This document shows positions 18,496 to 26,345 of a stretch of DNA of 64,000 bases, piece after piece; position 1 is the stretch's first letter, and the number at the start of each line of letters is the position of its first letter. The translations under genes were made by a program, and so were the position numbers. This stretch comes from Halopseudomonas pertucinogena (GTDB lineage: Bacteria > Pseudomonadota > Gammaproteobacteria > Pseudomonadales > Pseudomonadaceae). The notes under the pieces are model-generated. The model was not told the origin of the DNA. It did no database searches and saw only the letters and a list, made by a program, of their open reading frames with translations. The stretch lies in contig NZ_BMNN01000001.1 of NCBI RefSeq assembly GCF_014646575.1, positions 744,001 to 808,000 on the forward strand. Reading direction: 5' to 3'.

Positions 18496-18795
18496 ATGCA
18501 ATGGCTGAAACGCGCGGTGCTGATCATCGTTCTGTTACTGGTGGCACTGGCAACCATTGATTTCATGCTGGAGAACCAGCAGAACATCGCCTTGCAGTTT
18601 CTCGAATTCTCCTCCCCCGAACTGCCCGTCTCCCTGTTCATGGTCATTGCCTTCATTCTCGGCAGCGTGCTGGGTATTCTCATCGGCTGGATCATCACCA
18701 CCCGCCTGCGTCTGCGGCTGATGGTGCAGAACAATGAACTGAACCGTTATCGCAAGGAAGTGGACAAGCTGCGTACCCAGGCCATCAAAGGCTGA
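18496..18795 (+). CDS. lapA: LapA-domain inner-membrane protein (DUF1049)
   Basis: 99-residue protein with two transmembrane helices (about residues 5-22 and 45-68, AFILGSVLGILIGWIITTRL) followed by a short basic, probably coiled cytoplasmic tail. It matches the LapA (YciS) family that works with LapB in balancing LPS assembly by controlling LpxC turnover in E. coli. It is followed immediately by lapB, with 5 bases between stop and start, which supports the assignment. Confidence 0.85.
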   Translation: MQWLKRAVLIIVLLLVALATIDFMLENQQNIALQFLEFSSPELPVSLFMVIAFILGSVLGILIGWIITTRLRLRLMVQNNELNRYRKEVDKLRTQAIKG

Positions 18796-18800
18796 CGGTG

Positions 18801-20003
18801 ATGCGGGAGCTGGTGTTCCTCCTGCTGTTCGTGGTGGCGCTGGCGATCGGCTGGTTCCTCGGACGCCGGGAAGCGATTCGTGTCGGCGTCATGCTGGCCC
18901 CCCACGCCAGTGCGATCGACAAGCAGTACTTCATCGGACTCAACTACCTGCTCAACGAACAACCCGACGAGGCGATCGAGACCTTCATCCGCGCCCTGGA
19001 GGTCAACCCCGAAACGGTGGAGACCCATATCGCCATCGGCAAGCTGTTCTGCCAGCGCGGTGATGTGGAGCGGGCGATCAAGGTGCATCAGAATCTGCTG
19101 GCCAGGCCAAGCCTCACCCGGTCCCAGGCGGATCGGGTGCAGTTCGAATTGGCCCGGGATTATCTGGCCGTTGGGCTGCACCACCGTGCCGAGCGTCTGC
19201 TGAATGAGCTGGTCGAGAGCAGCTCCACGCTGCGCGCGGAAGCGCTGGCCGACCTGGTACGTATCCATGAGCGGGAACGGGACTGGAAACAGGCAGTTGA
19301 CGTCGGCCGGCGGCTGCTTCGGGAGCGGGATGGCTTTGCCGTGACCCTGGCCCATTACCACTGCGAGCTGGCGAAGGAGGCGATAGCCCGTGGGGAAGTG
19401 GTGCAGGCCCGCCGGCATCTGCTGGATGCGCTCGGCTGTCAGCGCGAAAACGTGCGGGCCATGCTGATGCTTGCAGAGCTGGAGGCCGGGCAGGGGCGTG
19501 ACGCCGAGGTGCGCAAATGGCTGCGCCGGCTGGCTACCCATGACCCCGATTTCGTTCCGTTGGCATTACCTCTGTTGCACCAGCTGGCCAGCCGGGGGGC
19601 CATCGATCTGCTGGCATATCTGAACGAGGTGCTGGACAATAGCCAGCCGCCGATGATGGCCACGGTGCTCGCCAAGGCGGATGAGCTGAACAAGCGTGAC
19701 GGGATGCGCGCGGCGAGTGATCTGGTGCTGGTATACCTGCAGCAGCAGCCTTCGCTCAGCGGGTTGCTGTACCTGATTGATCTTCACAAGGACAGTGTCG
19801 AGCCACGCGGCCACGCCAATCTGATGATCCTGCGGGGTCTGGTAGAGGCGTTGCTGGTGGACAAGCACAAATATCGCTGCCAGGCCTGCGGATTTTCCGG
19901 CAGGCAATTGCACTGGCAGTGCCCGACCTGCCATGGCTGGTCAACCATTCGTCCCTTGAAGGGAAACGAGCCGGCGACAACCGGTTCGCAGCGACTCAAT
20001 TGA
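18801..20003 (+). CDS. lapB: Lipopolysaccharide assembly protein LapB
   Basis: Membrane-anchored adaptor (YciM) that in E. coli recruits FtsH to degrade LpxC. The 400-residue protein has one N-terminal transmembrane helix (residues 2-18), a set of TPR repeats (for example [23 protein letters not shown] and [25 protein letters not shown]) and a C-terminal rubredoxin-like zinc module with Cys360, Cys363, Cys374 and Cys377. ATG 18801 is preferred over the GTG one codon earlier. It lies between lapA and pyrF, the usual order. Confidence 0.9.
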   Translation: MRELVFLLLFVVALAIGWFLGRREAIRVGVMLAPHASAIDKQYFIGLNYLLNEQPDEAIETFIRALEVNPETVETHIAIGKLFCQRGDVERAIKVHQNLLARPSLTRSQADRVQFELARDYLAVGLHHRAERLLNELVESSSTLRAEALADLVRIHERERDWKQAVDVGRRLLRERDGFAVTLAHYHCELAKEAIARGEVVQARRHLLDALGCQRENVRAMLMLAELEAGQGRDAEVRKWLRRLATHDPDFVPLALPLLHQLASRGAIDLLAYLNEVLDNSQPPMMATVLAKADELNKRDGMRAASDLVLVYLQQQPSLSGLLYLIDLHKDSVEPRGHANLMILRGLVEALLVDKHKYRCQACGFSGRQLHWQCPTCHGWSTIRPLKGNEPATTGSQRLN

Positions 20004-20017
20004 TACAGGAAGAAGAA

Positions 20018-20713
20018 ATGCCCTGCCAAACACCGATAATTGTTGCCCTGGATTTTCCTGACGCGGCGTCCGCCATGGCCATGGCCGAGCGGCTGGACCC
20101 GGCCCGCTGTCGCGTCAAGGTAGGCAAGGAGCTGTTCACGGCAGCGGGCCCAGCAATAGTGGAATCCCTGCAGCAGAAGGGGTTCGATGTCTTCCTTGAC
20201 CTCAAGTTTCATGACATCCCCAATACGGCGGCGGGTGCCGTGCGCTCCGCCGCCGAGCTCGGCGTGTGGATGGTCAACGTGCATGCCAGCGGTGGCCGCC
20301 GCATGATGGAGGCCTGCCGCGAGGTGCTGGCCCGGCGTGCTGGCTCGCAGCCTCTTCTCACTGCAGTGACCGTGCTGACCAGTCTGGAGCAGGAGGATCT
20401 GCAGGAGGTGGGTCTGGATATCGAGCCGATGGTCCAGGTGCAGCGGCTGGCCCGGCTGGTTCAGGACTGCGGACTGGACGGGGTAGTATGTTCCGCGCGG
20501 GAAGCCAAGGCGCTGCGCAGCACCCTGGGCGACGACTTCAAGCTGGTAACCCCCGGCATTCGCCCTGCCGATGCCAGCGGGGATGACCAGAAGCGCATTG
20601 TCACACCCGCCCAGGCGCTGGAAAACGGCAGCAGCTACCTGGTGATCGGCCGGCCGATCACCTCGGCCGACGACCCCGCGCAGGCGCTGGACACCATTCT
20701 CGACAGCATCTGA
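20018..20713 (+). CDS. pyrF: Orotidine 5'-phosphate decarboxylase
   Basis: Last step of UMP synthesis. The active-site segment [10 protein letters not shown] is present with catalytic Lys63, and the C-terminal phosphate-binding patterns VTPGIRP and YLVIGRPIT are intact. Start at ATG 20018 with AGGAAG 6 bases upstream; the frame is open further 5' but only as a shadow of lapB. Length 231 residues. It ends 6 bases before the stop of the convergent ybaN-like gene. Confidence 0.95.
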   Translation: MPCQTPIIVALDFPDAASAMAMAERLDPARCRVKVGKELFTAAGPAIVESLQQKGFDVFLDLKFHDIPNTAAGAVRSAAELGVWMVNVHASGGRRMMEACREVLARRAGSQPLLTAVTVLTSLEQEDLQEVGLDIEPMVQVQRLARLVQDCGLDGVVCSAREAKALRSTLGDDFKLVTPGIRPADASGDDQKRIVTPAQALENGSSYLVIGRPITSADDPAQALDTILDSI

Positions 20714-20719
20714 TCTCCG

Positions 20720-21073
20720 TTAGTCCGGCCGGGTCCACAGCCAGAGGGCCACGCACGGCAGGAACAGTGTCAGGAACCAGCGGATCACCATCGGCGCCGG
20801 CAGCAACCAGATCATCAGGATGCTGCTGGTCATCAATGCGCTGGCCAGCCACTTGGCCCGTCGGGGCACCGCCCGGCGTTGACGCCAGTCTCTGATCATC
20901 GGCCCGTACTTCTCGTGGCGCAGCAGTCGCTGTTCAAGCTCCGGCCACCCCCGGGCGCCCGCCCAGGCGGCAAGCAGCAGGAAGGGTGTGGTCGGCAGGC
21001 CTGGCAGCAATACGCCGAGGGCGCCCAGCCCCAGCGCCAGCGAGGCAATGCAGCGCCATATCCATTTCATCAT
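20720..21073 (-). CDS. ybaN: YbaN-family (DUF454) inner-membrane protein
   Basis: 117-residue small membrane protein with the family hallmark ALGVLLPGLPTTPFLLLAAW, followed by a cytoplasmic RHEKYGPMIRDWRQRRAVPRRAKW loop and two further hydrophobic helices. No biochemical role is known. Two adjacent ATG codons (21073, 21070) can start it; the ribosome site is weak. It begins 8 bases after the dnr-like stop, so it is probably co-transcribed with that regulator, which would put it under low-oxygen/NO control. Confidence 0.82.
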   Translation of the reverse strand: MMKWIWRCIASLALGLGALGVLLPGLPTTPFLLLAAWAGARGWPELEQRLLRHEKYGPMIRDWRQRRAVPRRAKWLASALMTSSILMIWLLPAPMVIRWFLTLFLPCVALWLWTRPD

Positions 21074-21081
21074 GGGCCGGA

Positions 21082-21825
21082 TCAGGGTTTGTCGGTGGCG
21101 ATGACACCGGCCTTGTAGTCGGGGCCGGGCGTCTGGCCTTCGGCGAATTCGTCGAGCAGATTCTGGATGCTCGGGATACTGATCACTCTGGCCCGGCTGT
21201 CGATCAGTCCCCGATCGCGCAGGTTGGCGATCGCCCGGGAAAAGGTTTCGGGCTTGATCGACAGCCGGGCGGCGATCAGGCTTTTCGGGAGTGCCAGTTC
21301 TATTTCTGCGCTTTCCGCGCCGCGGTCCCTGACCTGGCTGACCAGATACAGCGCCAGGCGCTGGGTGGCGTTCTGCAGGGTCAGTGTTTCCAGTTCGTCC
21401 AGCCGTTGATGCAGGCGCACGCTCATGTGACCCAGCAGGTGCAGACAGGTCTGTGGGTTCTGTTCCAGATGACGCAGCATCAGACGGTTGGAGAAGCCGA
21501 TCAGCCGGACCGGCTCCAGCGCTTCGGCGCAGACAGGGAAAACCGAGCGTTGCATGAACATGACCGCTTCGGCAAAGGTACGCCCGGCGGGGATGATCTC
21601 CACCACCTTTTCCTTGCCATCGGCGGAAATGCGGAACAGCTTCACCTTGCCACTCTGTACCAGGTAGAAACGCTCGGCGGGGTCGCCCTGGCGCTGAATC
21701 AGCGCCTGCGCCGGGTAATCCCGTGGCTGGGCATCTGCCAGCAGCTCTTCCAGGGCCTTCTCGGTGAAATGGGAAAACATCGGGTGATGAATGATCAGCT
21801 GCCGTTGTTCCTGGGTTGAAATCAT
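21082..21825 (-). CDS. dnr: Dnr-type Crp/Fnr family regulator
   Basis: 247-residue transcription factor with an N-terminal cyclic-nucleotide-type sensor domain, a long dimer helix and a C-terminal winged HTH. The recognition helix contains KPETFSRAI; the E-xx-SR pattern is that of Fnr-family proteins that read TTGAT half-sites. It has no N-terminal cysteine cluster, so it cannot carry the oxygen-sensing 4Fe-4S cluster of Anr/Fnr. This, and the RLHQRLDELETLTLQNATQRLALYLV match, point to Dnr, the haem-based NO sensor of denitrifying pseudomonads. I start it at ATG 21825 (AGG, 6-base spacing), which aligns with the Dnr start. A TTG-initiated longer form to 21882 is less likely. Confidence 0.82.
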   Translation of the reverse strand: MISTQEQRQLIIHHPMFSHFTEKALEELLADAQPRDYPAQALIQRQGDPAERFYLVQSGKVKLFRISADGKEKVVEIIPAGRTFAEAVMFMQRSVFPVCAEALEPVRLIGFSNRLMLRHLEQNPQTCLHLLGHMSVRLHQRLDELETLTLQNATQRLALYLVSQVRDRGAESAEIELALPKSLIAARLSIKPETFSRAIANLRDRGLIDSRARVISIPSIQNLLDEFAEGQTPGPDYKAGVIATDKP

Positions 21826-21893
21826 GTCTACCTGTCCTGGGTGGGTGTGGGCAAGATCGGCGTATGTCCGTTTGTATGCCAACCGGTGACTCC

Positions 21894-21899
21894 ATTATA
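21894..21899 (-). promoter_or_regulatory. Candidate -10 of the dnr-like gene
   Basis: On the reverse strand the sequence reads TATAAT, about 69 bases before the dnr ATG. There is no recognisable -35. The Anr/Dnr box at 21959-21972 is too far upstream (about 78 bp from the implied start) to act as a class II activator site here. Confidence 0.4.
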
Positions 21900-21958
21900 A
21901 GAGCTTGCCCGGGGATCATCTGCCCCCGAAAGGGCATTGCCTTGTTTTTCCGGATCCC

Positions 21959-21972
21959 TTGATATGCGTCAA
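21959..21972 (+). promoter_or_regulatory. Anr/Dnr box controlling the hemN-like gene
   Basis: TTGATATGCGTCAA matches the Fnr-family consensus TTGAT-N4-ATCAA at nine of ten positions. A -10-like TAGTCT sits at 21995-22000, exactly where a class II promoter with the box centred at -41.5 would need it. This directs transcription rightwards into the hemN-like gene starting at 22038. Confidence 0.75.
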
Positions 21973-22037
21973 AGTGGCGCACGGGCTCTCCGCGTAGTCT
22001 GCAGCCATCAGCCAGACACGTACCGGAGCACAAATCC

Positions 22038-23420
22038 ATGTCTGATCCAGTCACCTGGGATGCGGGTCTGGTCAGCCGCTATGACCACGCCGGGCCGCTT
22101 TACCGGGCCTATCCCGGCCCGGCCCAATACCGCGATGCCATCTCCCCCCGCGATCTTGGTGCCGCGCTCGAGAACTGCGGCCGGCTGGAGCGCCCGCTCT
22201 CGCTCTACATACACATACCCTTCTGTGCAAGCGCCTGCCACCACTGTTCCCGCACCCGGCTGATCACCCGCGACCGCAGCCGGGTGCAGTCCTACCTGGC
22301 GGCCCTGTACCAGGAGATGGAGCTGGTCTCCAGCCATCTGCAGGGCCGCTCCTCGGTAGAGCGGCTGCACCTGGGCGGCGGCACCCCGACGTTGCTCGAT
22401 CATGGCGAGCTGGCGGAGCTGATGGGCCGATTGCGCCGTCATTTCCGCCTGCGGGCCGACGACAATGCCGTGTACAGCGTGAGCATCGATCCCAGGGAAG
22501 CGGACTGGTCTACCCTGGGGCAGCTGCGGGAGCTGGGCTTCAATCATCTCCACCTGGAAGTGCCGGATCTGGATCAGCGGGTGCTGCTGGCGGTCAACCG
22601 CCGGCAGAATCCAGATCAGACGCGGACAATGATGGATGCAGCGCGAGCGCTGGCCTATCGGTCGGTGAGCATGGACCTGCTGTATGGATTGCCGGGACAG
22701 ACCAGCGCATCCTTTGCCCGCACCCTGGATCAGGCCGTCGCGATGAAGCCCGATCGCCTGTCGCTTCACCGCTATCTGCATCGTCCCGAGCGTCACGCGC
22801 CACAGCGGCACATCAGAGCTGCAGAGCTCCCCGGTCGGGACGAGTGCCTGAGCATCTTCGGCAGCGCTCTGCACCGGCTGCAGCAGGCGGACTACCGATT
22901 CATCGGCATGGGCCAGTTCGCGATGCCGGACGACAGCCTGAGTCTGGCCCGGGAAGCGGGCATGCTCATCTATGGGCTGCAGGGCTATGTTGCCGGTGTG
23001 GAATGCGACCTGATCGGCCTTGGTGCATCGGCAATCAGCCGGGTAGGAGGGGTGTGCTGGCGTAACGACCGTGATGTGGAGCGCTACCGGCGGAAACTGT
23101 CGTACCCGCGGCTGGCCGCCGACCAGGGGCGGGTGCTTACCACCGATGATCGCCTGCGCCGGGTGGTGATTCAGCAGCTGCTGTGTCGCTTACGGCTGGA
23201 TTACCGGGATATCGAGCAGCGCTTCGGGATCGACTTCCAGATCTACTTCGCCGATTGCCAGGCAGCTCTCAGACAGATGGACCAGGACGGCCTGATACGG
23301 CTCGCCGCACAGGGAATCGAGGTTCTGCCTGCGGGCTGGCCGCTGGTGGCCCGGGTCTGCAGTGTGTTCGATGCCTACCTTCCCGTCGGTGCCCAGCCAG
23401 TTCATGCGCAGATCATCTGA
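22038..23420 (+). CDS. HemN-like radical SAM protein with altered cysteine motif
   Basis: 460-residue homologue of oxygen-independent coproporphyrinogen III dehydrogenase. The radical SAM signature is present (LYIHIPFCASACHHC, Cys63, Cys67, Cys70, with Tyr57 and His59 corresponding to essential Tyr and His of E. coli HemN), as are GGGTPT and the C-terminal HemN domain. Differences: the residue matching E. coli Cys71 is Arg72 (CHHCSR against CYFCGC), MGVQDF is LEVPDL, and GMDHFA is GMGQFA. It may be an anaerobic HemN variant or a paralogue with another role such as haem handling (compare HemW). Divergent from dnr and preceded by an Anr/Dnr box. Confidence 0.78.
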   Translation: MSDPVTWDAGLVSRYDHAGPLYRAYPGPAQYRDAISPRDLGAALENCGRLERPLSLYIHIPFCASACHHCSRTRLITRDRSRVQSYLAALYQEMELVSSHLQGRSSVERLHLGGGTPTLLDHGELAELMGRLRRHFRLRADDNAVYSVSIDPREADWSTLGQLRELGFNHLHLEVPDLDQRVLLAVNRRQNPDQTRTMMDAARALAYRSVSMDLLYGLPGQTSASFARTLDQAVAMKPDRLSLHRYLHRPERHAPQRHIRAAELPGRDECLSIFGSALHRLQQADYRFIGMGQFAMPDDSLSLAREAGMLIYGLQGYVAGVECDLIGLGASAISRVGGVCWRNDRDVERYRRKLSYPRLAADQGRVLTTDDRLRRVVIQQLLCRLRLDYRDIEQRFGIDFQIYFADCQAALRQMDQDGLIRLAAQGIEVLPAGWPLVARVCSVFDAYLPVGAQPVHAQII

Positions 23421-23452
23421 ATATCGGGACAGGCCGGTGCTGCTCAAGCCTG

Positions 23453-23458
23453 TATAAT
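23453..23458 (+). promoter_or_regulatory. -10 element before the diaminopimelate dehydrogenase gene
   Basis: A perfect TATAAT directly preceded by TG, 38 bases before the ATG at 23497 and after the hemN-like stop. No strong -35. It suggests that this gene has its own promoter. Confidence 0.45.
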
Positions 23459-23496
23459 GGCCGGCTCTTCTGGCTTATTGATACGACAGGCGACAT

Positions 23497-24483
23497 ATGC
23501 AACCGAAAATCAGAATAGGTATCGCAGGTTACGGTAATCTCGGGCGCGGCGTGGAGATGGCCGTTGCCCAGAGTCCAGATATGGAGCTGGTCGGCGTGTT
23601 CACCCGGCGAGACCCTGCCAGCGTCAGCCTGCTGAGCGCCCAGGTGCCCGTGTACCCGCAGGCGGACATCAGCCAGTTCCAGGATCGCATCGACGTGCTG
23701 ATTCTCTGCGGCGGTTCCAAGGATGACCTGCCGGTTCAGGGCCCGGCCATGGCGGCCCTGTTCAACACCGTGGACAGCTTCGATACCCACGCGACCATTC
23801 CCGAGTACTACGCAGCACTGGATGAAGCCGCGAAACCGGCCGGCAAGACCGCTTTGCTGTCAGTGGGCTGGGACCCGGGGCTGTTCTCCCTCAACCGCCT
23901 GTATGGCGAAGCCATTCTGCCGGTGGGCGAAACCTACACCTTCTGGGGCAAGGGGCTCAGCCAGGGGCATTCGGACGCGGTACGCCGGGTGCCCGGCGTG
24001 AAGGCCGGTGTGCAGTACACCATTCCCGCGGAGCCGGCGATCGAGCGTGTGCGCAGCGGTGAACTGCCACAGCTGACTACCCGCGAGAAGCATCGGCGCG
24101 AATGCTATGTGGTACTGGCAGAGGGTGCGGAGGCATCCGAAGTGGAGCAGGCCATCGTCAGCATGCCGCACTACTTTGCCGACTACGATACTGCGGTGCA
24201 CTTCATCAGCGAGGAAGAGCTGCGCCGCGATCACGCCGCCATGCCCCATGGCGGCGTGGTCATCCGCAGCGGCACCTCCGGCGCCGGCACCACACAGGTG
24301 GTGGAGTACACCCTCAAGCTGGGCAGCAACCCGGAATTCACCGCCGCAGTGCTGGTCGCCTATGCCCGCGCCACCTGGCGGCTGAATCAGCAGGGTGTGG
24401 TGGGTGCGCAGACGGTGCTGGATGTGGCACCGGGGCTGTTGTCACCCAAGTCGCCTGCGGAGCTGAGAAAGGAGTTGTTGTAG
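23497..24483 (+). CDS. ddh: meso-Diaminopimelate D-dehydrogenase
   Basis: NADPH-dependent enzyme that interconverts meso-diaminopimelate and L-2-amino-6-oxopimelate (tetrahydrodipicolinate), giving a one-step route to the lysine/peptidoglycan precursor. The 328-residue product follows Corynebacterium Ddh throughout: IAGYGNLGRGVE at the N terminus (dinucleotide fold), GWDPGLFSLNR, FWGKGLSQGHSDAVRRVPGV, MPHYFADYD, MPHGG and QQGVVGAQTVLDVAP. It stands alone, not with other lysine genes. Ddh is patchy in Gram-negatives and pseudomonads use the succinylase route, so acquisition by transfer is possible although base composition is not unusual. Confidence 0.88.
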   Translation: MQPKIRIGIAGYGNLGRGVEMAVAQSPDMELVGVFTRRDPASVSLLSAQVPVYPQADISQFQDRIDVLILCGGSKDDLPVQGPAMAALFNTVDSFDTHATIPEYYAALDEAAKPAGKTALLSVGWDPGLFSLNRLYGEAILPVGETYTFWGKGLSQGHSDAVRRVPGVKAGVQYTIPAEPAIERVRSGELPQLTTREKHRRECYVVLAEGAEASEVEQAIVSMPHYFADYDTAVHFISEEELRRDHAAMPHGGVVIRSGTSGAGTTQVVEYTLKLGSNPEFTAAVLVAYARATWRLNQQGVVGAQTVLDVAPGLLSPKSPAELRKELL

Positions 24484-24490
24484 GTTCTTT

Positions 24491-24612
24491 CCCCTCTCCC
24501 CCGACCCCTCTCCCGCAAGGGGAGAGGGGAGCCTGTTCCGGACCGCTGGTTCAAGCGAAAAGCGAAAGAGCGGTGAGCACGGATTGGCTCCCTCTCCCCT
24601 CGCGGGAGAGGG
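24491..24612. repeat. Inverted pair of CCCTCTCCC hairpin repeats
   Basis: Two related stem-loops of about 34 bp lie head to head between ddh and nnrS. The first pairs 24505-24514 (CCCCTCTCCC) with 24520-24529. The second pairs 24590-24598 (CCCTCTCCC) with 24604-24612. The reverse complement of the second copy, including its flanking bases, resembles the first, so together they look like a BIME-type mosaic. They lie between convergent genes and may end transcription or protect mRNA ends. Confidence 0.75.
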
Positions 24613-24634
24613 CTGGGGCTTCGTAGCCCGGCAA

Positions 24635-25810
24635 TCACCCCGGCCGCCCATCCGGCCGCGGCGCCAGCAATATCGGCGTGTAATACCAGACGAACATGGC
24701 AAAGGCCACGGCCCAGCACCCCGCCGCCAGCCAGTACCCGGTCTGTGGCATCGGAATGCTCAGCCATACCCGCAACGGCACCGCGATATTAAGCAGGATG
24801 AAGGCGACGCTCATCGCCAACGGCGGCTCCAGCGGGCGTCCGGTGTGCCCCAGGCTGACCCGGGAGATCATCGCCAGGATCATGCCACCCATGCCGCCGA
24901 TGGCCAGCAGGTGAGTCGCTTGGCTGAAGCCCAGCAGCCAGCCGCCGTGCCACAGGGCCATGGCGATCAGCGCCAGCGCCAGCCAGGCATAGGACAGGTG
25001 CAGTGACCACAGCAGGGGTACTGTCCAGATGCGCGCATGATGCCAGCGCAGCAGCCGCAGCAGGTGCCCCAGGCCCAGCAGCAGGTAGATGGGCGCTTGC
25101 CAGAGCGAGGGCCGCAGGCCCACTCCGGTCAGCATCAGCAGTGCGACGAAGATGCTGCCGGCCATCAGCAGATTGTCCAGTCGGGGCAGGGCGTGGACCG
25201 GCTCGGCCAGACCCAGTCCACGCTGGGTGAAGAAAGGGATGACCCGACCGCCGATCAGGCCCATCAGTCCGGCAATCAACCAGAGCGCAGCTGTCGCCCC
25301 GTGGCGTTGCAGGGCGAAATCCTCCTGTGCCAGCCCTGTCAGTGCCAGCAGATTGCATAGCGCCAGAAGCAGCAGCATGACCAGCACAGGGTAATTGCGG
25401 GTCTGTCTGACCTGCCACAGCGAGCGGCCGATGGCCAATGCCACCAGCGGCAGGAAGATCAGGTCGAGCGGGATCAGCAGCCAGAGCGGCGCGCCGAGCA
25501 GCCAGCACAACCGGCCTGCCAGCCACAGCAGGGCCAGACCCAGAACCGGTACGCCGGTCAGTGCCGGCACCCCGGTCCAGGCCTGGATGGCGGTGAGCAG
25601 AAAGCCGGCGACGATCGCCACGCCGAAGCCGAAGATCATTTCGTGCCGGTGCCAGTTCAGCCAGCCACCGCTGGGACTGAAGTCTGCATGCCCGAGGAAG
25701 GCGGCGATCCACAGGGGTATTGCCACGACTGCGAACAGCGCTCCCAGCAGAAACAGGGGGCGGAACCCCAGGGCAAACAGCACGGGCAGTGTGCTACGAC
25801 GATCCTGCAT
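24635..25810 (-). CDS. nnrS: NnrS family haem-copper membrane protein
   Basis: 391-residue integral membrane protein with about twelve predicted helices. The family marks are near the N terminus (FALGFRPLFLLGALFA, WHRHEMIFGFGVAIVAGFLLTA) and in the last third (GGMGGMILAMISRVSLGHTGRPL). Established knowledge: NnrS proteins bind haem and copper and protect cells during NO exposure, easing accumulation of iron-dinitrosyl complexes. Start at ATG 25810 with GGAG and 6-base spacing. It is divergent from the four-helix membrane protein at 25895 and close to norR and the RIC gene, consistent with an NO-response role. Confidence 0.88.
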   Translation of the reverse strand: MQDRRSTLPVLFALGFRPLFLLGALFAVVAIPLWIAAFLGHADFSPSGGWLNWHRHEMIFGFGVAIVAGFLLTAIQAWTGVPALTGVPVLGLALLWLAGRLCWLLGAPLWLLIPLDLIFLPLVALAIGRSLWQVRQTRNYPVLVMLLLLALCNLLALTGLAQEDFALQRHGATAALWLIAGLMGLIGGRVIPFFTQRGLGLAEPVHALPRLDNLLMAGSIFVALLMLTGVGLRPSLWQAPIYLLLGLGHLLRLLRWHHARIWTVPLLWSLHLSYAWLALALIAMALWHGGWLLGFSQATHLLAIGGMGGMILAMISRVSLGHTGRPLEPPLAMSVAFILLNIAVPLRVWLSIPMPQTGYWLAAGCWAVAFAMFVWYYTPILLAPRPDGRPG

Positions 25811-25856
25811 GAAAATCTCCTGATTGCTTGTTATGCTTTTTTCCGGCCACCGGTTC

Positions 25857-25874
25857 GATTGCTGCGTGGCAATC
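25857..25874. promoter_or_regulatory. Palindrome in the nnrS divergent promoter region
   Basis: GATTGC-N6-GCAATC, a perfect 6-bp dyad, lies in the 84-base gap between divergent nnrS and the small membrane-protein gene. It does not match the Anr/Dnr or NorR consensus. It could be an operator for another regulator; this is only a suggestion. Confidence 0.3.
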
Positions 25875-25894
25875 CGTCCGTGACCGGGGTAAAC

Positions 25895-26329
25895 ATGACC
25901 TATCTGATTATCAAGACTCTGCACCTGCTGGCGGCCATCGCCTTCATCGGCACGCTGTTCTTCCAGGTGCTCATCCTCACTCCCGTCAATCGGCGCCTTG
26001 ATTCGGCAACACGCCAGCGGCTGGCTCCGGCGCTCGGTCAGCAGGCGCGGCATGTGATCCATGTCGTGGCGGTCCTGCTCTACGGGGCCGGTATCGCGCT
26101 GGCCTGGCCCTACCGAACCCTGCTGGCCAACCCTTCGGCCAGCACCTTTGCCACGCTGCTGACGGTCAAGATCATCCTCGCGTTCATGATCATAGGTCAC
26201 TACGCGTTGCTGATCTTCCTTCGCCGCAGCCAGCGGCTGGGCGAACGCGGCATGGATCTGCTCAATGTCAGCCTGCTGGTACATGCCGTCCTGCTGGTGA
26301 TCTGCGCCAAGAGCATGTTCGTCCTCTGA
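25895..26329 (+). CDS. Four-helix membrane protein, CopD-like
   Basis: 144-residue protein made of four hydrophobic helices. Helix 1 has the motif IKTLHLLAAIAFIGTLFFQ, helix 2 RHVIHVVAVLLYGAGIALAW, helix 3 KIILAFMIIGHYALLIF and helix 4 LLVHAVLLVICA. A histidine in each helix, placed as in CopD/DUF2269-type four-helix bundles, suggests b-type haem or metal binding in the membrane. Function unknown. It is divergent from nnrS and converges with the RIC gene with 16 bases between them, so it probably belongs to the NO-response group. GGGG upstream of the ATG is the only ribosome-site-like sequence. Confidence 0.7.
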   Translation: MTYLIIKTLHLLAAIAFIGTLFFQVLILTPVNRRLDSATRQRLAPALGQQARHVIHVVAVLLYGAGIALAWPYRTLLANPSASTFATLLTVKIILAFMIIGHYALLIFLRRSQRLGERGMDLLNVSLLVHAVLLVICAKSMFVL

Positions 26330-26345
26330 TCGCGGCGACGTGCGG

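Noticed and set aside
25834..25849. A possible sigma-54 promoter for nnrS (TGGCC...AAGCA with GG-N10-GC on the reverse strand).
   Set aside because: The -12 half is a poor match and no GGT-N7-ACC NorR sites occur nearby, so the evidence is too weak to list as a feature.
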